The position numbers and the translations under genes are program-made. A stretch of 64,000 bases of DNA, from positions 1 through 64,000 of the forward strand of contig NZ_QHKS01000004.1 in assembly GCF_003353175.1 (NCBI RefSeq). The letters run 5' to 3'. Positions within the stretch are counted from its first letter, which is position 1. Every line of letters starts with the position of its first letter. This document shows positions 58,566 through 64,000 of this stretch, piece after piece. The notes beneath the pieces were generated by a model. That model was given only the letters and a program-made list of their open reading frames with translations, searched no databases and was not told the origin of the DNA. Source of the stretch: Paraburkholderia lacunae. GTDB taxonomy: Bacteria; Pseudomonadota; Gammaproteobacteria; Burkholderiales; Burkholderiaceae.

Positions 58566-59015
58566 TTAAGCTTGCCTTTCGATGGGTTTTGCCGCCCAGA
58601 AGCCGGGCTTGTTGGGGCAATACGAACGGATGATCAGCGTGTCGGAGACCACGCCGAACATCAGCGCCTGTTCATAGGTCACGACGACGTTGTCGACCGT
58701 GCCGAGATACCAGGCTTCCATGATCTTCAGCGCGAGCGCCTGTTGGGCGGTATCGGCGGAACCGGCCGCCAACGCGCCGGCCAGCTTCGGCAGTTGCTGC
58801 GCGAGAGCGGCCGTGGACTTTTGCAACGCGGCCAGCAGGCGCGTGCCGACATCGCGATCGAGACCGGACTTGGCCGTCAGCGATTGCGACAGCGTCATGA
58901 AGGCGTCGATCGGCGCGGCGGCCGGATCGGCGGCGAGCGCTTTGAGCGCGAGCGAGCCGGCGAGACCGGCCGCCGTCAGCGCGAGCGCGCCCTGCAGCCA
59001 GCGGCGGCGCGTCAT
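58566..59015 (-). CDS. Tat-exported small gamma subunit of the FAD dehydrogenase
   Basis: The product is 149 residues from ATG 59015, with a twin-arginine signal MTRRRWLQGALALTAAGLAG. The mature part (SLTAKSGLDRDVGTRLLAAL and ALKIMEAWYLGTVDNVVVTY) is the sorbitol/gluconate/FAD-glucose dehydrogenase small-subunit type that escorts the alpha subunit through the Tat system. A TTG start at 59096 would add 27 residues containing SPKGTSFEARAASGEAS, encoded by a dispersed repeat. I prefer ATG 59015, although AAGGGA precedes the TTG. The order gamma-alpha-beta matches known enzymes. Confidence 0.85.
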   Translation of the reverse strand: MTRRRWLQGALALTAAGLAGSLALKALAADPAAAPIDAFMTLSQSLTAKSGLDRDVGTRLLAALQKSTAALAQQLPKLAGALAAGSADTAQQALALKIMEAWYLGTVDNVVVTYEQALMFGVVSDTLIIRSYCPNKPGFWAAKPIERQA

Positions 59016-59048
59016 GGTCGACGCTTCACCGCTCGCTGCGCGCGCTTC

Positions 59049-59070
59049 GAAGGAAGTCCCCTTGGGGGAC
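59049..59070. repeat. Second copy of the palindromic repeat core
   Basis: The 22-bp core beginning GAAGGAAGTCCCC and ending GGGGGAC is identical to 15064-15085. It lies just upstream of the preferred gamma-subunit start, or inside the gene if the TTG start is used. It can form a hairpin around CCTTGG. Confidence 0.85.
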
Positions 59071-59186
59071 TCGCCGTGAGTGTCTTGTGGAGTCAATTGT
59101 TGTTTATCCCTTGTGAGGCGTTCAATGCTTACTGCGAGGCTATCCGTGCTGCCGAACGTGTTGCCGGATCGCTTGCCGAAGCCGCT

Positions 59187-60293
59187 TCAGAACTGATGCA
59201 GCATGCCGACGTACGCGCCGGTTTGCGACTCGCCCGCGAGCGGACTCGTGTTGTTGGACGCATCACGCGGCGACGCTTCCAGCGAGAAGCTCGCGTTGCC
59301 GCTGTTGCGCACGTAAGCGACCGTGCCGTACAGGAAGGTGCGCTTCGACAGGTTGTAGGTGGTGCCGAGCACGTACATCATCGCGTGGCCGGACGGATCA
59401 TGTGACGCGTCGCCGGCGCCGTCGCCGACCTTGACGTAATAACCACCGCCGGTCATCGCCCAGCGCGGCTGGAAGTGATAGGTGGCGCCGAGCCAATAGT
59501 GATCCGCACTGTCGGCCACACCGGCCGGCGAATCCGGCGCCGCGTAGTGCGTATAGGCGCCCTGGATCTTCACCGCGTCGAAATGCAGGTTCGCACCGAC
59601 AAAATACTCGCGCGAACTCTGGAAGATGTTGCTGAACCGGCCGTTGCTGTCGCGCAGTTCGTCGTAGATGCCGCGCACGTCGAAAAGCGGCGAGTGATAC
59701 GTGAGCATGATGCCGTCCGAGCGGCCGAATTCGCCGGCCGCACCGCTGTTGAACGCGCCCGGCTGATTGCCCAACGCGTACTGCGCCTGCACGTCGAAAC
59801 CCCAGAACACCGGGCTGTGGTACTCGACGTTGTTATTGGTCTGCTGCCAGTTGCGCCCGCGCACTAGAGAAGCCGATGCAAACGCCTGCTGCACGAACGG
59901 ATCGAATTCCCAGACGCCGTCGCTGTCGATGAACAGATTGCGCCCGGCCTGCAGCGTGCCCCACTCCTTGCTGGACAGACCCGCGAACGCGCGCCGCGAC
60001 CAGAGCCGCCCGCCGCTGGTGGTGCCGTTCATCACCTGCAATCCGGTTTCCAGATTGAAGATCGCATGCAATCCGCCGCCGAGGTCTTCCGTGCCTTTGA
60101 GGCCCAGCATGCTGGTGCCCCAGTCGCCGCCTTCCGCGCTCCAGCGGCTCGAACTGCCGCCTGCGCCATTGCCGATGTGATTCAGGTATTCAACGCCGCC
60201 GTCGAGGCGGCCATATAACGTCACGCTGGTTTGACCATAAGCCAGCGGGCTTGCCACCGCTAAGGCAGCCATTAATTTTGTAGATAGTCGCAT
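59187..60293 (-). CDS. OmpC-type general porin
   Basis: The product is 368 residues from ATG 60293. A signal peptide (MRLSTKLMAALAVASPLAYG) is followed by QTSVTLYGRLDGGVEYLNH. The Gram-negative porin (Burkholderia OmpC family) features are SMLGLKGTEDLGGGLHAIFN, RRAFAGLSSKEWGTLQAGRN and the terminal strand GAYVGMLHQF ending in Phe. It forms a trimeric outer-membrane channel. Its promoter is in the gap to the right. Its position beside the sugar dehydrogenase operon may supply sugar to that periplasmic enzyme. Confidence 0.9.
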   Translation of the reverse strand: MRLSTKLMAALAVASPLAYGQTSVTLYGRLDGGVEYLNHIGNGAGGSSSRWSAEGGDWGTSMLGLKGTEDLGGGLHAIFNLETGLQVMNGTTSGGRLWSRRAFAGLSSKEWGTLQAGRNLFIDSDGVWEFDPFVQQAFASASLVRGRNWQQTNNNVEYHSPVFWGFDVQAQYALGNQPGAFNSGAAGEFGRSDGIMLTYHSPLFDVRGIYDELRDSNGRFSNIFQSSREYFVGANLHFDAVKIQGAYTHYAAPDSPAGVADSADHYWLGATYHFQPRWAMTGGGYYVKVGDGAGDASHDPSGHAMMYVLGTTYNLSKRTFLYGTVAYVRNSGNASFSLEASPRDASNNTSPLAGESQTGAYVGMLHQF

Positions 60294-60760
60294 TGTTTTG
60301 CCGTGAACTTTTTCTGTCGCAATGTTGGGCAAAGTGGACCGCTGAGCGGCCCCGCGAATGAAACAAAACTACTCGACGCCGCGTGCCGTGATTGTCTGCT
60401 GCGCGGCCGCGAATCTTGACGGAAGGTCCACAACGGACCCGGCTGCGGGCGTCTGGACAGTATTCGCAATGACCTGCTATGCATATCGGCCTACGCCGGG
60501 GAAGCGGGATTTTACCCAATTGCGAATAATCGTGTTGTAAAACTACACACTCCGCGAGTCGAACTATAGGTGATAGACGCCCGATAGCCTATTCCGCTTC
60601 ATGCAATAAACTTTTGCCGACTGCGCGCTCGACATTGGAAATCAGACGCCGAATCGGCAGATCGAAAGGCACCCAAGATAAGATAGGCGGCGAATTGCCA
60701 TCAGCCAAATCAAAACTCGCTATTTGCCGTGATTCGCTACTTCAATATTCGCCATTTGCC
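60294..60760. promoter_or_regulatory. Divergent region between porin and AAA-ATPase genes
   Basis: This 467-bp stretch is more A/T-rich than its surroundings and holds no supported gene. It should carry the porin promoter (minus) and that of the AAA-VWA pair (plus). Near 60716-60760 a loose repeat of ATTCGC/TTTGCC is seen just before the ATG. No Shine-Dalgarno precedes that ATG. Confidence 0.5.
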
Positions 60761-61993
60761 ATGAACGCGCCTGAATTGACCGAAGACGAAAACCTTGGCC
60801 TCTATCAACGCGCGACCGAACATGGCGCGGAGTGGTGGCGTGTCAGCGTGGCGGACCGACCGGAAAACTACCGGCTCGAACACGGCGTCGATGACGGCAA
60901 CGGCGCTGCGGCGGTCGATATCGATCTGGTGGTCGACGCGGAGAATCTGCGCGCGAAGCTGAAGAAATGGCGCCGCGAAGGCTTTGCGATCGACGCGAGC
61001 GACGCCGCGAGCGTACCGACGACGCTCGAACGCGTAGCCTTCATGCCGGAGCTCGAACGGGTGGCCGCCCTGGCTTCGGCGGCCAGACATCGGAGCACGA
61101 CGGGCGCGGCGGGCGCGGCGGACACCGTGCGCATCGGCCGTACGGACGTGCCCTGCGGCGTCGGCAACCCGCTCGTGCCGCGCGTCAATCCCGCCTATCT
61201 GTTCTCCGAGCGCTTCAACGACATCGTCGAAGATATTGTCGAGAACCGGCGCGTGATGCTGATCGGCCATACCGGCGCCGGCAAGACGAGCCTGATCGAA
61301 CAGGTCGCGGCGAGCTCGCGTCACGGCGTGTTGCGCTCGAATATGAACGGCCAGACCACGGTCGGCGATTTCGTCGGATTCTGGACCGTCAAAGGCGGCG
61401 AAACGATCTGGGTCGACGGCGTGCTGCCCACGGCGATGCGCGAAGGGCTCTGGCTGATCGTCGACGAAATCGATTTCGCCGAGCCGTCGATTCTCGCAGC
61501 GCTCACCTCCGTGCTCGAACCGCATGGGCGCCTCGTGCTGAAGGAGAAAGGCAACGAGATCGTCGCGCCGCATCCGGCCTTCCGGTTGTTCGCCACCGCG
61601 AATGCGGTCGGTGCGATGAGCCAGTTCCGACATCTCTACCAGGGCGCGAATCTGATGAACGAGGCGTTTCTCGATCGGTGGCGCGTCTATCTGCTCGACT
61701 ATCTGAGCCCGACCGAAGAAGCCGATGTACTGATGCGCACGCTCGCGCCGCATATGACGCGCGCGTTGGCCGACACGCTCGCGGCAATCGCTGCCGACTG
61801 CCGCGCGGCATTCGCCCGCGAGGATCTGTCGAGCGCATTCTCGACCCGCCGCCTGCTCGACTGGGCCGAGCTGATGCTGCGCACCGGCGACCCCGAGCGC
61901 GCCGCCGGACCGGCGATCTACGCAAAGGTCAGCCCGGAAGACGCGGCGCTGATTCGCGGCATCGTGCGCCATCACATCGCGCCGGCCGCCTGA
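60761..61993 (+). CDS. CobS/MoxR-like AAA ATPase
   Basis: The product is 410 residues. After an acidic N-terminus, Walker A IGHTGAGKTSLIEQVA (Lys175) precedes LWLIVDEIDFAEPSILAAL (Walker B) and the sensor FRLFATANAVGA. The C-terminal lid helices (STRRLLDWAELMLRTGDPER) follow. It resembles the CobS subunit of aerobic cobaltochelatase and MoxR-type chaperones. The adjacent CobT-like VWA gene starts 11 bp after its stop, so the pair probably forms one complex. CobN is not present here, so a cobalt role is not implied. ATG 60761 has no obvious ribosome site. Confidence 0.85.
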   Translation: MNAPELTEDENLGLYQRATEHGAEWWRVSVADRPENYRLEHGVDDGNGAAAVDIDLVVDAENLRAKLKKWRREGFAIDASDAASVPTTLERVAFMPELERVAALASAARHRSTTGAAGAADTVRIGRTDVPCGVGNPLVPRVNPAYLFSERFNDIVEDIVENRRVMLIGHTGAGKTSLIEQVAASSRHGVLRSNMNGQTTVGDFVGFWTVKGGETIWVDGVLPTAMREGLWLIVDEIDFAEPSILAALTSVLEPHGRLVLKEKGNEIVAPHPAFRLFATANAVGAMSQFRHLYQGANLMNEAFLDRWRVYLLDYLSPTEEADVLMRTLAPHMTRALADTLAAIAADCRAAFAREDLSSAFSTRRLLDWAELMLRTGDPERAAGPAIYAKVSPEDAALIRGIVRHHIAPAA

Positions 61994-62004
61994 CGGTGGG
62001 CGTG

Positions 62005-63744
62005 ATGCACGCAGCGCGGGACACGCGGGGCTTCTCCTTCGAATCGACGCTCGGCAAGATTGCGCGCGTGCTCACCGGGCAATACGGCGTGACAGTCGCG
62101 TTCAGTCCGGATGGGCCGCGTGTCGAACCCGGCCGCATCGTGATTCCCGACTATGAGTTGAGTGGCGGCGCCGAGCGCGACGTGTTGATCGGCTATCTGG
62201 ATCTGCTGGTGGCGCGCGCCAGGTATTCGTCGCTCGCGCAACTCGCGGCGTTGCCGTCCGGCGTCGCGGCCAGGCTGGCGCAGGTGATCGAAGACCGCCG
62301 CGTGTGCGCGCAGCTGCTCGACGAATATCCTGGTGCGCGCTGGTTCATCGGCAAGCTGCGCGTGCACGCCGCGCGCGAGGCGCGGCAGCGTTGGCAGAAG
62401 CTGCATTGGCGCGACCGGCTGGTCTGGCTGGTGGAGCGCGCGCTGTGGGACGAAACGCCGAGCGCGACCGAGGCGAGCCATTCGCTGATGGCCGCGCTGC
62501 ATGCCGCGCAAGATTTGCTCGAACAGGCGCGTGCGAGCGGCTCGACTGCGCATAGCATCGCGGCGGCGCAAGACTTCGTGGCGCGTGTGCGGGCGCTGTC
62601 GGCCGGCGAGTTCAACAGCATGATGTTCAGCGCCGATCCGCTCGAGGACATCGACACGGAAACCGCCGCGTCCTCGTCCGAACCGTTCGGCGACGCCGCC
62701 GCCCTGCCCGATCTGGATAACGCCGCCGCACCGCCAGCCGGTCAGGGCGGCAGCGCGCAGGCGGAGAACGCGGTCGGCATGGGGCAATCGCTAGCCGATG
62801 CGCAGCAGCCGTCGGCACGCTCCGCTGGCGAAGCTGGCGCGGCGGCAGATTCCGCACGCGCGCTGCTGTCGATCCCGCTCGCCACCGAATTCGACGAAAT
62901 CACCGATGTCACCGGCCAGGGCGACAGTGCAACGTGGCGCGAACTACGCAACCAGGCCCGCGAGGAAACCGCGCCGCTCAAGGAGAAACTCGAACGCGCA
63001 TTGAGCGTCGACGAACGCACGCGTTGGCGTCGCGAACAGGAGCGCGGCGAAATCGACCGCACCTCGCTCGCCAAGCTGGCGACGTCACCGGGTTACCGCA
63101 CGCCGTTTCGCACGCAGCGGCCGACCCGGGGACGCGATGTGGCCGTGAGCCTGCTGATCGACCGCAGCGGTTCGATGGCCGGGCGCAAGATCGAACTCGC
63201 GCGGCTCTGCGCGAGCGCGCTGTGCGATGCGCTCACGCAGTTGTCGTTCGATTGCGAAGTGCTCGGCTATTGCTCGCTCGAATCGGCGCCGATGAAGCAG
63301 TTGTACGAGCGGCAAGTATCGGCGGGCGTGGATTTGCGGCGCTATAACCGCTTCGTCGAGCGGCTCGATCTGAAAGTCTATAAACGCTTCGGCGCGGCCG
63401 ATCTGAGCGGCATCGCCGAAATCGACTGCGGCCACGAGAATCCCGACGGCGAGGCGCTCGCCTGGGCGGCCGCCCGGCTCGCCGATCATCCAGCCGGAAG
63501 GCGCATCCTGATTGTGTTCTCCGACGGCTATCCGTCGACCGGCGACGGCGACCCGCACGTATTGCGCAGCGACCTGCGCGAACGCATCGCGGCGATCGGC
63601 AAGCGCGGCATCGAACTCGTGGGCATCGGCGTACTGACCGATGCCGTCGAGGATTTCTATCCGCACAACGTGGTGGTGAGCCGCCTCGCCGAATTGCCGG
63701 CGACGGTGTTCTCGGTGCTGAGCGCGATGCTGCTGACGCGCTGA
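62005..63744 (+). CDS. CobT-like VWA domain protein
   Basis: The product is 579 residues. The N-terminal half is helical with an A/S/E/P-rich low-complexity linker (about 210-290). A basic segment (EKLERALSVDERTRWRREQE) follows. The C-terminal von Willebrand A domain has the MIDAS DRSGSMAG (386 onward), a Thr/Glu-type later site near ESAPMKQLYE and VFSDGYPSTGDGD. This is the CobT layout. It probably binds the AAA partner encoded just upstream, whose stop is 11 bases away, and uses metal-dependent contact to remodel a target. The target is unknown. Confidence 0.85.
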   Translation: MHAARDTRGFSFESTLGKIARVLTGQYGVTVAFSPDGPRVEPGRIVIPDYELSGGAERDVLIGYLDLLVARARYSSLAQLAALPSGVAARLAQVIEDRRVCAQLLDEYPGARWFIGKLRVHAAREARQRWQKLHWRDRLVWLVERALWDETPSATEASHSLMAALHAAQDLLEQARASGSTAHSIAAAQDFVARVRALSAGEFNSMMFSADPLEDIDTETAASSSEPFGDAAALPDLDNAAAPPAGQGGSAQAENAVGMGQSLADAQQPSARSAGEAGAAADSARALLSIPLATEFDEITDVTGQGDSATWRELRNQAREETAPLKEKLERALSVDERTRWRREQERGEIDRTSLAKLATSPGYRTPFRTQRPTRGRDVAVSLLIDRSGSMAGRKIELARLCASALCDALTQLSFDCEVLGYCSLESAPMKQLYERQVSAGVDLRRYNRFVERLDLKVYKRFGAADLSGIAEIDCGHENPDGEALAWAAARLADHPAGRRILIVFSDGYPSTGDGDPHVLRSDLRERIAAIGKRGIELVGIGVLTDAVEDFYPHNVVVSRLAELPATVFSVLSAMLLTR

Positions 63745-63748
63745 CTCG

Positions 63749-64000
63749 CTACGCCAGCTCAGGCGTGAACGGGTATTGCTCGATCTCGCCGCCGCGCGCG
63801 ACCACCGCGGTGCTTTCAGGAATCGCTTCCCACCAGCCCGGCAGGTCCACCAGCGGCTCCGACAGCACCAGAAACGCATTCTGCCCGGCTGCCAGGATAC
63901 GCGGATCGTCCGGATACAGATCGCGCAGGTGCCGGAACGACGTGCTGTGAAAGAGCGAACGCGACTGCCCTTCGCTCGAATAGCGCACCGCCACGATCTG
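63749..64000 (-). CDS. Class II glutamine amidotransferase (YafJ-like), partial
   Basis: The frame is open to the right edge and stops at 63749. The visible C-terminal residues include FHSTSFRHLRDLYPDDPR and LVLSEPLVDLPGWWEAIPES, which match the end of YafJ-type class II glutamine amidotransferases. The catalytic N-terminal Cys and most of the enzyme are outside the window. The stop is only four bases from the VWA gene stop, so the genes are convergent without space for a terminator. Confidence 0.8.
   Translation of the reverse strand, partial: QIVAVRYSSEGQSRSLFHSTSFRHLRDLYPDDPRILAAGQNAFLVLSEPLVDLPGWWEAIPESTAVVARGGEIEQYPFTPELA

Overview
The window is about 64 kb of high-GC DNA with dense, often overlapping genes. 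Its content points to a Burkholderiaceae chromosome, most likely Paraburkholderia or Burkholderia: hopanoid genes hpnJKL, a DUF4148 protein, an OmpC-type porin, a NodT-type RND efflux system, an FAD glucose-dehydrogenase-type complex and a dispersed 'SPKGTSF' palindromic repeat. This placement is inferred from gene content, not from a marker gene. No rRNA, tRNA, CRISPR array, prophage or insertion sequence was recognised.

Layout. 1-5.7 kb: end of a hopanoid operon (hpnJ end, hpnK, hpnL), pcm, small hypothetical genes, a patch of decayed genes (3.5-3.9 kb), a GNAT acetyltransferase and a secreted DUF4148 protein. 5.7-14.6 kb: an RND pump, adaptor and outer-membrane factor facing a two-component system. 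Similar ATTAC-N6-GTAAT sites lie upstream of both. 14.5-15.2 kb: a non-coding patch with tandem and palindromic repeats. 15.2-28.3 kb: a guanidine locus. A minus-strand operon (two urea-carboxylase-associated proteins, a urea/guanidine carboxylase, an allophanate hydrolase without its C-terminal domain, ABC permease and ATPase) and a plus-strand substrate-binding protein gene each follow a guanidine-I (ykkC) riboswitch and a sigma-54-like GG-N10-GC element. Between them lie a 2-oxoglutarate dioxygenase, a TIM-barrel isomerase and a winged-helix gene. 28.5-37.3 kb: an orphan MreB, a stand-alone allophanate hydrolase C-terminal domain, a flavin reductase-like protein, a GntR regulator and a PuuE-like deacetylase, divergent from a PotABCD-type transporter.

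37.4-44.4 kb: a SLATT membrane protein, a DUF4118 protein, an alpha/beta hydrolase, a MipA/OmpV protein, YceH, a tandem glycine riboswitch ahead of a DadA-like amino-acid dehydrogenase, and a HAD hydrolase. 44.6-55.4 kb: a frameshifted sugar-efflux MFS gene, small proteins (DUF2628, thioredoxin-like, YjbQ), class I aldolase, glgX, a receiver-domain protein, an AFG1/ZapE-like ATPase and transketolase. 55.6-64 kb: a three-subunit FAD dehydrogenase operon (gamma, alpha, triheme cytochrome) ending at a strong terminator, a porin, a CobS/CobT-like AAA plus VWA pair, and the edge of a class II glutamine amidotransferase gene.

The most coherent system is nitrogen scavenging from guanidine. The layout suggests import by an ABC transporter whose parts sit on two riboswitch-controlled transcripts, carboxylation and deimination to allophanate, then hydrolysis by an allophanate hydrolase whose two domains appear to be separate genes 11 kb apart.
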